Part shown: positions 7,723 through 15,504 of the stretch, piece after piece | Layout of the letters: every line of letters begins with the position of its first letter | Numbering within the stretch: position 1 is the first letter of the stretch | Assembly: GCA_023128635.1 (NCBI GenBank) | Contig: JAGMDP010000051.1 | Coordinates: forward strand, 1 to 26,213 | Length of the DNA stretch: 26,213 nt | Source of the DNA: Candidatus Heimdallarchaeota archaeon | GTDB lineage: Archaea > Asgardarchaeota > Heimdallarchaeia > JABLTI01 | Reading direction: 5' to 3' | Made by a program: the position numbers and the translations under genes | The notes under the pieces: generated by a model | Told to the model about the DNA's origin: nothing | Database searches by the model: none | Seen by the model: only the letters and a program-made list of their open reading frames with translations

Positions 7723-8073
7723 TTATTCTGATATAGTCTCTTTAGGTGGAATAAAGAGTGTTTTTGAAACATCCACTAGAAACTTGAGAAACAATGCTGC
7801 AAGAAATGGAAATAGAACCAATGTAGCATAGAGTAATCTGGATCGTCCTAAATCCTCAGAACCAAAAGCAAGTATTGTAACAAGTGAATCCCAATACCTG
7901 AAATATAAGAAGAATGTTGCAAATACCACAAATAGTAGCACTAATTTAATGATATCTTTAATGGACACACGATCTCTGAATGGTACTTTTTCCTCATCTT
8001 CAAAGTATTCCCATTCTTCTTCGTCTTCTTCATCATCATAGAATTCTTCGTCATCGTATTCGTCAGAGCTCAA
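7723..8073 (-). CDS. Small membrane protein with highly acidic N-terminus
   Basis: This is a 116-residue protein of unknown function. Residues 3-28 are almost all Asp/Glu with Tyr/Phe/Trp (SDEYDDEEFYDDEEDEEEWEYF). Two hydrophobic helices follow, about 38-60 and 82-104, separated by a short loop with GSEDLGRSR, and then a short tail FIPPKETISE. Both ends would lie on the same side of the membrane, probably the cytoplasm, leaving the acidic arm free to bind basic or metal partners; this is inference. TTG start at 8073 is supported by GAGGAAT 6-7 bases upstream. No in-frame ATG exists before the acidic region. Confidence 0.7.
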   Translation of the reverse strand: MSSDEYDDEEFYDDEEDEEEWEYFEDEEKVPFRDRVSIKDIIKLVLLFVVFATFFLYFRYWDSLVTILAFGSEDLGRSRLLYATLVLFPFLAALFLKFLVDVSKTLFIPPKETISE

Positions 8074-8267
8074 CGTTATTCCTCAACAAAGCTAGATTAT
8101 ATCATGTGTTTTTATTTACTGTTTAAAAAAGTTGTTTCCATGAAGATTTTTAATCTATTGGATTCTTTTGTAATTATATATGCAGTTTCAATATTTTTAT
8201 TATCAAATTTAGTTTGTTTAATAAAGGAGTTTACCCTTAATACAACAGGTTTTTCGGAGAGCTTCCC

Positions 8268-8939
8268 ATGTCACCTCGAGATTCAAAAAGAAAAAAATTA
8301 AACTGTAAATTTTGTCAGAAAAATGCAGAATTTATGAAATTGTATAATGATTTCTTTTGCCCAAGTTGCTTAAGATTTCAAAAAGAATCAACAGCTATTG
8401 ATCCAAAATTATTGCCTGTTCTCAAACTTAAAAAATACAAATTTAATGCTCAAAAATATGCCTATTTCATTTACAGTGAAATTGATTCTAAGATTGGTTC
8501 CTGTGAACGTAGGGATTTGTCGAAGTATATCAGTAAGAAAGATTACAATATACGTTATATTTTCTTGAATGATATGGATCGAATTATAGCTTCTATAGAT
8601 GGTAAAACCGTCAATGCTCTAAAAGATACAGATGCTTCCTGGAAAGTCTATGATTATGGAAGGAATTTACGAGGCGAAATAAAACTCATAAGTGAATCTG
8701 ATACTTGGCAGATTTTAGATCCGAATGGGAAAATCATTGGATTACGAGATCCTCAAGATAGTAAAGTTGCTCTACAAACAGCTCGACAATTTACCATGAT
8801 TGATGCTAATAACCCAGAAAATATACTCTTCAGAATAACTCGTAAAGTAGGTTTCAATTTACAAATGTTTTCAGAAGATTTTGATCCACATCTTGCGTGG
8901 GCTACTATTATTGGTATACACAGAAAATATTACCTTTAG
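8268..8939 (+). CDS. Zinc-ribbon plus LURP-one/tubby-like domain protein
   Basis: This 223-residue protein opens with a basic segment and a zinc ribbon (C13-x2-C16 and C31-x2-C34). After a linker, residues ~85-223 show the beta-strand pattern of LURP-one-related / scramblase-like (tubby-fold) domains: paired D-x-x-G-x-x-x-G/GEI-type strands (YDYGRNLRGEIKL), W-x-I-x-D-x-x-G (WQILDPNGKIIG), FRITRKVGFNLQMF, and a final hydrophobic helix (HLAWATIIGIHRKYY). The fold match is from pattern and is moderately sure. Such proteins occur in Asgard archaea and eukaryotes with unclear function, possibly lipid or membrane association. ATG 8268 follows GGAG at about 10 bases. The stop codon lies one base from that of the convergent bud32. 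Confidence 0.7.
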   Translation: MSPRDSKRKKLNCKFCQKNAEFMKLYNDFFCPSCLRFQKESTAIDPKLLPVLKLKKYKFNAQKYAYFIYSEIDSKIGSCERRDLSKYISKKDYNIRYIFLNDMDRIIASIDGKTVNALKDTDASWKVYDYGRNLRGEIKLISESDTWQILDPNGKIIGLRDPQDSKVALQTARQFTMIDANNPENILFRITRKVGFNLQMFSEDFDPHLAWATIIGIHRKYYL

Positions 8940-8940
8940 G

Positions 8941-9573
8941 TTACATTCTTTCTGAATATCTACCTCGAGAGGATATATCGAGTAATTTGTTTTCTATATC
9001 TTCACTATTTGATGAAGTCTTTTTGTATCCTTTAATTATCATTTTCCATGCAACAACAAAAATTGCAGAATGAGTGTTTCTGAAAGCTCGTTCTAATAAA
9101 AACAAATCAATTCCAAAATCCTCAAGTCTATCTGAAATATAACCTAGTCCAAAATCAACAAATGCTAATTGTTTTTCATTTGGATTTTTTATTATATTTG
9201 ATGTTGTAAGATCACCGTGTATTATTCCTGCACTGTGAAGTCTTCCAATGTCTTCTCCCAGTTGTTCACAGATTTCTTGAATTTCTTTTTCGCTGATTTT
9301 CGGTAATAACGTTTTCAAAATTTCTCCTTCTATATATTCCAAAACCAAAGTTGTGTTTGATATATCAATTTCAAAAATAATTGGAGTTCTCACTCCTGCT
9401 TCTTTGGCTTTTGCTAATAATTTAGCTTCATGAATAGTTCTAGATTTTCTGAATTGAAAGTCTAGCTCTTTTATCCGGTAACTTTTTGGAAAGCGAACCT
9501 TATGTAGTGCCTGGAGGTTAAACCATTTTTTGAAAAATAATTTTGATTCTGCACCACGCAAGTCTTCCTTCAT
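8941..9573 (-). CDS. bud32: KEOPS complex kinase/ATPase Bud32
   Basis: This 210-residue protein is an atypical, minimal protein kinase. It shows RGAES near the N-terminus, R-x-I-H-E-A at 45-50 (alphaC Glu E49), VLEYIEGE hinge at 77-84, the catalytic loop HGDLTTSN at 119-126, DFGLG at 140-144, and the typical terminal RGRYSERM. Bud32 (PRPK) works with Kae1, Cgi121 and Pcc1 in KEOPS, which makes t6A37 on ANN-decoding tRNAs. Here it is a stand-alone gene, whereas many archaea fuse it to Kae1; kae1 is not in the window. AGGTG precedes ATG 9573 by 9 bases. It follows rps27ae in the same direction after 135 bases. Confidence 0.95.
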   Translation of the reverse strand: MKEDLRGAESKLFFKKWFNLQALHKVRFPKSYRIKELDFQFRKSRTIHEAKLLAKAKEAGVRTPIIFEIDISNTTLVLEYIEGEILKTLLPKISEKEIQEICEQLGEDIGRLHSAGIIHGDLTTSNIIKNPNEKQLAFVDFGLGYISDRLEDFGIDLFLLERAFRNTHSAIFVVAWKMIIKGYKKTSSNSEDIENKLLDISSRGRYSERM

Positions 9574-9629
9574 CTAATTAGCCACCTATGTATACTAAAA
9601 GAATTAACTCTAATTAAAAGATTTAATCA

Positions 9630-9652
9630 CATTCTATTAAATTATTAGAATG
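9630..9652. repeat. 7-bp inverted repeat between rps27ae and bud32
   Basis: CATTCTA (9630-9636) pairs exactly with TAGAATG (9646-9652) around a 9-base AT loop. It is AT-rich and lacks a long T-run on the minus strand, so it may be a weak terminator or a processing/attenuation site in the operon. Confidence 0.35.
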
Positions 9653-9708
9653 CAATCATATAATTAGTAGGATTTTTGTGAGTATCTTTAAAATAGTAAA
9701 AGAAACAT

Positions 9709-9885
9709 TTAGCGACTGCCTTTTGTTTTGAATTCAGTATACCCACAATGACCACATGTTCTTCTGTCTTTGTGTTCGGCTAGGAATGAACCTTTGCATC
9801 GTGGACATTCTTTTTTCAATCGTTTAAGACCTGATTTATCTACGCTATAATATTTCCAGACTTCTTGGTTTTTTTCTTTGGGCAT
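9709..9885 (-). CDS. rps27ae: Small ribosomal subunit protein eS31 (S27ae)
   Basis: This 58-residue protein begins [16 protein letters not shown] and ends with a four-Cys zinc ribbon: CPRC (27-30), CGHC (44-47), then [11 protein letters not shown]. The length and the W-K-Y-Y / K-x-C-P-R-C / H-x-D-R-x-x-C-G-x-C-G-Y-T-E pattern are those of archaeal S27ae, the homologue of the ribosomal part of the eukaryotic ubiquitin-S27a fusion. AGAGGT lies 9 bases upstream of ATG 9885. It is the last of the rpoE1-spt4-kinase-rps24e run, 35 bases after rps24e. Confidence 0.96.
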   Translation of the reverse strand: MPKEKNQEVWKYYSVDKSGLKRLKKECPRCKGSFLAEHKDRRTCGHCGYTEFKTKGSR

Positions 9886-9920
9886 TTCAGTCTAACCTCT
9901 TAATTGCTTTTCTTGGCTCC

Positions 9921-10211
9921 TTATTCTTTCGGAGCTTTTGGTGTATTTCTTTTGATCAAGTATTCTGGTTCTACTTTTTTCAAGTTATCAACTGATTTAT
10001 AGGCATGTGCCATTCCCTTGCTTTTTCGATTTCCAGTTTCTTGATGTATTCCCTTAATTATTACTAGATTTTCATCATAGTTGATCAATGCTGCAAGTTT
10101 AGATCTAATTTCAAGTCTCTTTGGTGTTTCTTTCTCTGATTCAACTACGAAAGATACTTCTAATCTGTCGAGCAATACATTGGTCTTCTTTTCAACGATT
10201 TTAATCTTCAT
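9921..10211 (-). CDS. rps24e: Small ribosomal subunit protein eS24 (S24e)
   Basis: This 96-residue protein matches archaeal S24e: MKIKIVEKKTNVLLDRLEVSF, then a middle KLAALINYDENLVIIKGIHQETGNRKSKGMAHAY with the typical G-x-x-x-S-x-G-x-A-x-x-Y segment, and a basic C-terminus. ATG 10211 is preferred over the in-frame TTG at 10220. AGGTTGAG lies at suitable distance within the end of the upstream gene, whose stop codon ends one base before this ATG, which suggests translational coupling. Confidence 0.96.
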   Translation of the reverse strand: MKIKIVEKKTNVLLDRLEVSFVVESEKETPKRLEIRSKLAALINYDENLVIIKGIHQETGNRKSKGMAHAYKSVDNLKKVEPEYLIKRNTPKAPKE

Positions 10212-10212
10212 T

Positions 10213-10776
10213 TTACTCAACCTTCATGCGTTCGATGAGCTTCTCAAATTTGAATCTTGCGTTCATTGTTACTTTAATAAGAACAATCCCTTCATGTGGT
10301 TGTCCGTAAACAACAAAGGAATTCTTTGGTGCTTCCAAAACTGCTGGAAACACAAGCAAATCCTCTTCTCCAGTGATTAAAAGAACTATTGGTTCTTTTG
10401 GTAATTTCTTTTCCTTTCTCTGGATCTGTTGTTTTATAGCTTGTGCTATTTTCGTCCAAGATTCAACGGTTATTTTCGCTGGAGGATTATTACTATTTAT
10501 TACTTTTGCGTTATGAATTGAGATTTCGTGGTAAGGTTCACGAAGATTCTTACCGTCCATTATGGAAATATCAGGAGTTAATCCGTGCTTTAATGCATCC
10601 TCAACACAAAAATCTCCAACAAAAATAACGATCGGGGGTTTTTCTTCTTCGACTAATTTAATTAGCTTTAAAGTTGGTTCTTTAGTAATGAGTTCCCCTA
10701 ATGGATCTTTTAATTCTGAATGCATTTCTTCTGGAAGAAAATATTCCTTAAAAGAACTATTTGATTTTTCTTTCAT
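10213..10776 (-). CDS. GTP-dependent dephospho-CoA kinase (DUF359 family)
   Basis: This 187-residue protein (counting from ATG 10776) has the DUF359 pattern VGDFCVEDALKHGLTPDISIMDGKNLRE, NSNNPPAKIT, LLITGEEDLLVFPAVLEAP and VVYGQPHEGIVLIKV. The family was shown in Thermococcus to phosphorylate dephospho-CoA with GTP, the last step of archaeal CoA synthesis; there is no match to bacterial CoaE. ATG 10776 is preferred over TTG 10791 because GGTTGAT sits just upstream of it. The gene occupies its usual place between spt4 and rps24e. Confidence 0.92.
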   Translation of the reverse strand: MKEKSNSSFKEYFLPEEMHSELKDPLGELITKEPTLKLIKLVEEEKPPIVIFVGDFCVEDALKHGLTPDISIMDGKNLREPYHEISIHNAKVINSNNPPAKITVESWTKIAQAIKQQIQRKEKKLPKEPIVLLITGEEDLLVFPAVLEAPKNSFVVYGQPHEGIVLIKVTMNARFKFEKLIERMKVE

Positions 10777-10814
10777 TTCACTATCAACCAAATAATAAAA
10801 TAGAAAATTGATTT

Positions 10815-11000
10815 CTATCTCACTCTGAGAGCATAAGTTCCAGGTTTCTTAATATTGAGCTTTTTAGCAATTTCTGAATTCTCTGGATCAATTATATGAA
10901 CTTCTCCAGAATAATCTTTAGAAAAATTGTGTGTCTTACAATTTGGGCATTGATTCCCTTCTTCAATAATTCTGTGGCAAGTTTTACATGCTTTAGCCAT
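10815..11000 (-). CDS. spt4: Transcription elongation factor Spt4 (RpoE2)
   Basis: This 61-residue protein begins MAKACKTCHRI and carries a zinc knuckle of C5/C8 and C18/C21 (CPNCKTHNFS). The later segments, SKDYSGEVHIIDPENSEIAKKLNI and PGTYALRVR, are typical of archaeal Spt4, which pairs with Spt5 to make RNA polymerase processive. ATG 11000 has GGTG 6 bases upstream; the in-frame TTG at 11012 would overlap this site. It lies 40 bases after rpoE1 and is surely in the same operon. Confidence 0.96.
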   Translation of the reverse strand: MAKACKTCHRIIEEGNQCPNCKTHNFSKDYSGEVHIIDPENSEIAKKLNIKKPGTYALRVR

Positions 11001-11040
11001 TTTAAACACCAAATTATTTACTTAATACTATATCTATCTA

Positions 11041-11280
11041 TTATTTTTTAGTTGTTTTCTTCTTTTTGGTTGTAGTAGCCTTTTTAGCAGGAGCTTTCTT
11101 GTCTGCGTCCTTCTTGGTTGCTGCAGCTTTCTTGGCAGGGGCTTTCTTTGCTACTTCCTTTTTAGCTGCTTCTTTTTTCTTGGGTTCTGCTTTCTTAGCG
11201 GGGACTTTCTTCGCTACTTCTTTCTTCTTGGATTCTGTTTTCTCAGTTTTCTTTACTTTTTTCTGCCCTTTCGCAGTAGC
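11041..11280 (-). repeat. Degenerate tandem repeat encoding the Rpo7 tail
   Basis: The DNA of the tail is a degenerate array of AAGAAA/GCT-type units (AAGAAAGCnCC-GCnAAGAAAGC and variants) encoding A-K-K-x-P-A-K-K-A motifs. Repeats of this type expand and contract by slippage, so length variation between strains is likely. Confidence 0.6.
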
Positions 11281-11808
11281 TTTCTTCCACTCTTCAACCC
11301 AGCTTTCTACTCCTAAACCGGCTTGTCGCATAGTAACTCCAACACGAATTTGGGATTTACCAATAGTAACGGCAATAATTCTAGCGCGAACACGATCACC
11401 AACACTGATTCTTTTACCACTCTCTCGTCCTAAGAGCGCTCCTTCTTTTGAGCTATAAGAGTAGAAATCATCAGCAACCTGACTGACATGGCATAAGGCG
11501 TCCACACAGCCTAATCTTAAAAAGACACCAAAATCAGTAACCTCAACAACATCTCCAATGATAAATTCCCTATCTTCAGGCATATAATTGAGTGTGGTAA
11601 ATGCTACATCAAAAAATGCAGCACCATCTCCCGGGACAAGTCTCCCAGGACCAATTTCAATAAGATCAATAACAACAATAGTCAAACCTAAATCCTTACT
11701 AATCGTACCTTCGAAAGTTTCTCGACAAATTTCTAGGACAACTTCATCGAGATTTTCTCCAAATCGACGAGGAATAACCCTTATTGTGTCTCTGACTTCA
11801 GCAACCAT
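11041..11808 (-). CDS. rpoE1: RNA polymerase subunit Rpo7 (RpoE1) with Lys/Ala-rich C-terminal tail
   Basis: Residues 1-175 are a normal archaeal Rpo7/RPB7 homologue. The N-terminal RNP-like domain (VAEVRDTIRVIPRRFG, GPGRLVPGDGAAFFDVAF) is followed by an S1/OB domain from about 82 (GDVVEVTDFGVFLRLGCVDALCHVSQV) to RVGVTMRQAGLG. Rpo7 forms the stalk with Rpo4 (RpoF, encoded at 15128) and binds emerging RNA. Residues ~175-255 are an added low-complexity tail of Lys, Ala, Pro, Thr and Glu with repeats such as AKKAPAKKA, like histone H1 tails. Archaeal Rpo7 is usually about 180-190 residues. ATG 11808 is chosen because the protein then starts at the conserved N-terminus; the TTG at 11814 is less likely. 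The upstream site is weak. Confidence 0.96.
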   Translation of the reverse strand: MVAEVRDTIRVIPRRFGENLDEVVLEICRETFEGTISKDLGLTIVVIDLIEIGPGRLVPGDGAAFFDVAFTTLNYMPEDREFIIGDVVEVTDFGVFLRLGCVDALCHVSQVADDFYSYSSKEGALLGRESGKRISVGDRVRARIIAVTIGKSQIRVGVTMRQAGLGVESWVEEWKKATAKGQKKVKKTEKTESKKKEVAKKVPAKKAEPKKKEAAKKEVAKKAPAKKAAATKKDADKKAPAKKATTTKKKKTTKK

Positions 11809-12105
11809 ATACAAGCTTTTTTCACAACCAGATGCGCAAAAGTAGTTTTGCCTTTTAAAAACTTCTCTTCTCTTCTATTTTCAGTGAACTTACTTTTTTG
11901 GTTCATGTTATTAAAGTTTTCATCGTATTTTATACTTTCAATGATTTTTTTCAGTATATAAATTGTTTTTTTACCCTTTTAATAATTCTACAAAATGCGA
12001 AGGTTTTTTTAGCAAAATAACACAGTCAATAAAAAGGATAAAACTATAAGTAGATTAGAATTTAACGGTAATTATTAACCAACTATCTCTTATTTGGTGT
12101 TTAAT
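11809..12105. promoter_or_regulatory. Divergent promoter region, rpoE1 and srp54
   Basis: This is a 297-base AT-rich gap with no credible gene. A TATA-like TTTTTAAAAGG (minus strand, about 11856-11866) is placed for rpoE1. TATATAAA at 11955-11962 is the clearest TATA box and lies about 140 bases before srp54. A nearer candidate is the TAAAACTATAAG stretch just after 12040. The srp54 site GGTG lies at 12096-12099. Confidence 0.4.
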
Positions 12106-13497
12106 ATGGTATTAGGTAAATTAGGCTCATCTATCTCGAATGCTTTGAAAAAATTAGTCGGTGCTGGGACAGTTGATGCTAAACTCGTTCGTGAGCTAAA
12201 AAATGACTTAATGAAAGCATTACTTGAAGCAGATGTCAAGCTTGAGATTGCTATCGAGGTTTCTGAGCGAGTTGAAAAAAGAGCCTTAAAAGAGGAGTTA
12301 CCTCCTGGTATTCCTCGTCAAAAACATGTGATTTCTATTGTTCATGATGAACTTGTTACAATTCTTGGTGGCAAAGCCAAGAAACTCAAAATAAAACCAG
12401 GCAAGTTGAGTGTATTGCTATTCGTAGGCATTCAAGGTTCTGGTAAAACAACAGTTGTTGGAAAACTAGGGAGTTGGTTAAGTAAGAGAGGAATGAAACC
12501 GGCTTTAGTTTGTACTGATACTGATAGACCTGGTGCTTATGAACAACTCAAGCAACTTGGGGATCAAACTAATGTTCCTGTTTATGGAAATCCAAAAGAA
12601 AAGAATTCCATAAAATTAGCGAGAGATGGAATCATCAAGTTTCAAAAAACGCAAGAAGTAATTTTAGTTGACACCGCTGGGCGTCATAAAGAAGAAAAAG
12701 CTATGTTAAAAGAAATGGCCAGAATTGCTAGGCAAATAAAACCCGATGAAATTGTTTTGGTTTTAGACGGAACTCTAGGTCAACAAGCATATGAGCAAGC
12801 CCTAGCTTTTGCTGCCGCAACAGAAATTGGCAGTATAATTGTTACAAAATTAGATGGTTCAGCTAAAGGTGGTGGTGCACTAAGTGCTTGTGCAGCAACT
12901 AAAGCTCCAATAAAATACATTGGTGTTGGAGAAAAAATAGGTGATCTTGAAAGATTCGATCCAACAGGTTTTGTTGGTCGTTTATTGAATATGGGCGATC
13001 TAGAGTCTTTGATTGAGAGTGTAAAAGCAGCGCAAATTGAACCAGATGAAGAAATGGCTAAAGCTTTTCTCTCAGGAAAATTCACTTTAAGAGATATGTA
13101 TGCTCAAATGCAGAATATTGGTAAAATGGGTTCAATGTCTAAAATTTTGTCTTTCTTACCTGGCTTCTCTACTGGATTACCTGCAGGTTTTGAAGACACC
13201 TCTGAGGAGAATATGAAGAAATTTATGTGTATGATGGAATCAATGACTGCTGCTGAGCTAGATAATCCTACTGTTATTAAAAGCACACGAGTCCAAAGAA
13301 TCGCTCGAGGTTCAGGAACAGATCCTAAAGATGTTAAGCAATTATTGACTCAATTTAATCAGATGAAAAAGATGATGAAGGGAATGAAGAAAGGATTAGG
13401 AAGAAGAGGAGGAAAAATGCCTAGCATGCCGGATTTAGCCGCTTTGCAACAAGGCAGTAGTAAAGGTAAAAAAATTACTCGAGGAAAAAAGAGATAA
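12106..13497 (+). CDS. srp54: Signal recognition particle protein SRP54
   Basis: This 463-residue SRP GTPase has an N-domain helical bundle (1-100), then a G-domain with GIQGSGKTT (108-116), TDTDRPGAYEQLKQL, DTAGRHKEE, TKLDGSAKGGGAL and GVGEKIGDLERFDP. A Met-rich M-domain follows (MKKFMCMMESMT, MKKMMKGMKKGLG) that binds SRP RNA and signal peptides. The C-terminus is very basic (SSKGKKITRGKKR). It targets nascent membrane and secreted proteins with SRP19, FtsY and the SRP RNA, none of which is seen here. ATG 12106 has GGTG 6 bases upstream; the TTG at 12094 overlaps that site and is rejected. A pyrimidine-rich tract after the stop codon probably ends the transcript. Confidence 0.98.
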   Translation: MVLGKLGSSISNALKKLVGAGTVDAKLVRELKNDLMKALLEADVKLEIAIEVSERVEKRALKEELPPGIPRQKHVISIVHDELVTILGGKAKKLKIKPGKLSVLLFVGIQGSGKTTVVGKLGSWLSKRGMKPALVCTDTDRPGAYEQLKQLGDQTNVPVYGNPKEKNSIKLARDGIIKFQKTQEVILVDTAGRHKEEKAMLKEMARIARQIKPDEIVLVLDGTLGQQAYEQALAFAAATEIGSIIVTKLDGSAKGGGALSACAATKAPIKYIGVGEKIGDLERFDPTGFVGRLLNMGDLESLIESVKAAQIEPDEEMAKAFLSGKFTLRDMYAQMQNIGKMGSMSKILSFLPGFSTGLPAGFEDTSEENMKKFMCMMESMTAAELDNPTVIKSTRVQRIARGSGTDPKDVKQLLTQFNQMKKMMKGMKKGLGRRGGKMPSMPDLAALQQGSSKGKKITRGKKR

Positions 13498-13572
13498 TCT
13501 AATCTAACTTGTAGTTGTTTCTCTTCTTTTTTCTTGTATATGCTTTAGTGAGTATTAACACATGTGATTACA

Positions 13573-14241
13573 ATGCAAAGAATTTTTGTAATTTCATTGA
13601 CTGAACTAAACTATGAGAAAAAAGATCTAAACGTTTCCTTTTCTGAAAATCGTCGCTCTATTGGATTATTATCTCGAATTGTTACTAATGCAATTTTTCT
13701 CTCTCATTCATTAAGAGAGAAAGTGATTATTCGTATTTTTATTGAAAAACCAGTTTCACATATCATACAGATTGATAGTGCAACAATTAGATATTTAGGT
13801 CCTGAGTTGAGAAGTTTAGCTTCATTATTGCTTAAAGCTAAGAAAAAATTCCTCGAGGCTTTTTACAATAAATATTTTGCAAATAATGTTTGGTTTGAAG
13901 CTAATCCTGGGTTGTTCATAAGACTAGCTAATAATCCATTTGAAGATTTATCTGTAAAAGCAAGCACTCCAATTCCTTTAATTAGCGTTGCTTTAGACAA
14001 TAATCACAAAAATCCCGATGCAAAGAGCATAACATTGAAGGAATTCGAGCATCTAATTGTGACTCTTTCAGAAAACAAAAACACTTTCATTGTATCCTAT
14101 TCTTTTATCTCTGGGCATCTCTCAAAGATTCCTTTGAACTCACAAGATTTTATTATTAATAGGGTAGTAGTCTCACAAAAAATCGATCTGGCAAGATTAA
14201 CAAATATAGTGAATATTATTCTAGATGAAAATAGAAAATAA
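13573..14241 (+). CDS. trmY: tRNA (pseudouridine54-N1)-methyltransferase TrmY
   Basis: This 222-residue SPOUT-class methyltransferase (DUF358) is recognised from the N-terminal ISLTELNYEKKDLN / GLLSRIVTNAIFLSH region and from IRYLGPELRSLASLLLKAKK, the conserved R-Y-x-G-P-E-x-R-S-L segment of TrmY. The enzyme methylates pseudouridine 54 in the T-loop of archaeal tRNA. ATG 13573 is preferred over GTG 13564, since ATGTGAT around that GTG serves as the ribosome-binding site. It lies 75 bases after srp54 in the same direction and ends 2 bases from the convergent DUF655 gene. Confidence 0.87.
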   Translation: MQRIFVISLTELNYEKKDLNVSFSENRRSIGLLSRIVTNAIFLSHSLREKVIIRIFIEKPVSHIIQIDSATIRYLGPELRSLASLLLKAKKKFLEAFYNKYFANNVWFEANPGLFIRLANNPFEDLSVKASTPIPLISVALDNNHKNPDAKSITLKEFEHLIVTLSENKNTFIVSYSFISGHLSKIPLNSQDFIINRVVVSQKIDLARLTNIVNIILDENRK

Positions 14242-14243
14242 AA

Positions 14244-14912
14244 TTAAGGTTTTCTAATGAATAGTCGATATTTCTCATCTTGATTGGTTAATTCTTTCAT
14301 TATTCTTGCAATGATTAATTTTCTAGGATCTGATACTTTTGTTCTAGAAGCTATATCTTCAAAAGAAGTGAAATTTACTTTTGTTCTTTCTGAAATTAGA
14401 TTTTCAAGATGTGTAGTACCTATACCTGGCAATAATTTGAAAGAATGCATTCTAGATGTAACTAGTGATGCTTTATTAAACCAATTAACGAATCTAAATT
14501 CTTGCTTGTTGACGATTTCAACAATACATTCTTCTAGGACTCTCTCTGATGAAGATGCTAAATCGTCAAAACCTATTCGTCTCTTGATTCGACTAATGAC
14601 TTTTCTATTTTCTTTCCCTATCCCAATTCTAACTAAAGGTTGGATATTTACTCCTCTTCTTGGGGTTAACTCTAGCAAAGTAAACCATATTTCACCAATA
14701 GCTTGAATAACAGCTTCTCTCTGGGAAAATGGATTAGGATCTGTAGGGCTTCCTTCTGATAAATAGGCTAATGTCCACGCATATTCTTCGTATTTTCTTT
14801 GCTTATCTATTCGATCTCCTCCTTCAGACCTATTGTAGTTTGGTCTATAATTGTCTTGTTTTTTACCGTAGCTGGAAGAGCGGTCTCTATTTCTTGAGTT
14901 TCTATCGGACAT
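14244..14912 (-). CDS. DUF655 family RNA/DNA-binding protein
   Basis: This 222-residue protein has a ~40-residue Ser/Arg/Asn/Tyr-rich disordered N-terminus, then the DUF655 core: YAWTLAYLSEG, QAIGEIWFTLLELTPRRG, VRIGIGKENRKVISRIKRRIGFDDLASSSE, FRFVNWFNKASLVTSRMHSFKLLPGIG and a C-terminal helix-hairpin-helix region (LPGIGTTHLENLISERTKVNFTSFEDIASR). It probably binds nucleic acid; its exact function is unknown. In many archaea it sits after rpl21e and rpoF, as here, often followed by the rRNA methyltransferase ksgA, which is absent downstream. ATG 14912 is preceded by GTGGGTT. A 215-base gap separates it from rpoF. Confidence 0.9.
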   Translation of the reverse strand: MSDRNSRNRDRSSSYGKKQDNYRPNYNRSEGGDRIDKQRKYEEYAWTLAYLSEGSPTDPNPFSQREAVIQAIGEIWFTLLELTPRRGVNIQPLVRIGIGKENRKVISRIKRRIGFDDLASSSERVLEECIVEIVNKQEFRFVNWFNKASLVTSRMHSFKLLPGIGTTHLENLISERTKVNFTSFEDIASRTKVSDPRKLIIARIMKELTNQDEKYRLFIRKP

Positions 14913-15127
14913 TTGAACCCACTACTATTCTATACTTTAGCTATTATATATTATATTTTACACTTATAGGTATTTAATCATTTTACTTTTATTATTTTGT
15001 TTGATTCTATATTGATATATTTTACTTTAAAGAGTTTCCAATTTAAATAGTTCTTTTTAAAACAGCTAAAAATTGATGAGAAAATAACTCCTAATAAAAA
15101 TCTTTGATCCCATGTGATTTCAGCGAT

Positions 15128-15454
15128 TCATTCTCTAAGCAAATCAAGCATTTTTTCAACCTCTTCAGTAGAATAAACCCGTGATGCGTCTTGAATGAAT
15201 ACTCGGAGTTCATCTATAATCTCAGGCATGAAATTCACAATGCTAATTGCGATTTGTTCAGTTAACTCAAATTCAGTCATTAATTTCTTAATCAAAGTTT
15301 TCGCTTGCTTACTATTAATTTTTGATGAACGTTGTGCATGCTCTAAAGCTATTCGTTGTAAGTAATTTAACTCTCCTGCTTTCTTTCTTTTGTTGAATAT
15401 GGTTACTACTTCAGGAAATGAAACGGGTTTTTTATCTATTGTTTCTTTAGGCAT
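15128..15454 (-). CDS. rpoF: RNA polymerase subunit Rpo4 (RpoF)
   Basis: This 108-residue protein is the archaeal RPB4 homologue: a helical N-terminal hairpin (VVTIFNKRKKAGELNYLQRIALEHAQRSSKI) and an HRDC-like C-terminal bundle (LMTEFELTEQIAISIVNFMPEIIDELRVF). It forms the polymerase stalk with Rpo7. GGTGTGAG lies about 4-9 bases before ATG 15454. It follows rpl21e after 50 bases, the standard archaeal order. Confidence 0.93.
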   Translation of the reverse strand: MPKETIDKKPVSFPEVVTIFNKRKKAGELNYLQRIALEHAQRSSKINSKQAKTLIKKLMTEFELTEQIAISIVNFMPEIIDELRVFIQDASRVYSTEEVEKMLDLLRE

Positions 15455-15504
15455 TTAGCTCACACCAATAAATAGTGATTATTATAATTGACATTCTATA
15501 AAAT

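Noticed and set aside
8104..8301. 65-codon open frame on the plus strand before the LURP-one-like gene
   Set aside because: It overlaps the well-supported start of the next gene in another frame, has no ribosome-binding site and has AT-driven hydrophobic composition.
11066..11458. Hydrophobic Ala/Phe-rich frame opposite the Rpo7 tail
   Set aside because: It looks like a membrane protein only because Lys/Ala codons read as Phe/Ala on the other strand.
12780..13286. Open frames on the minus strand inside srp54
   Set aside because: These are shadow frames of a highly conserved gene, with no ribosome-binding sites.
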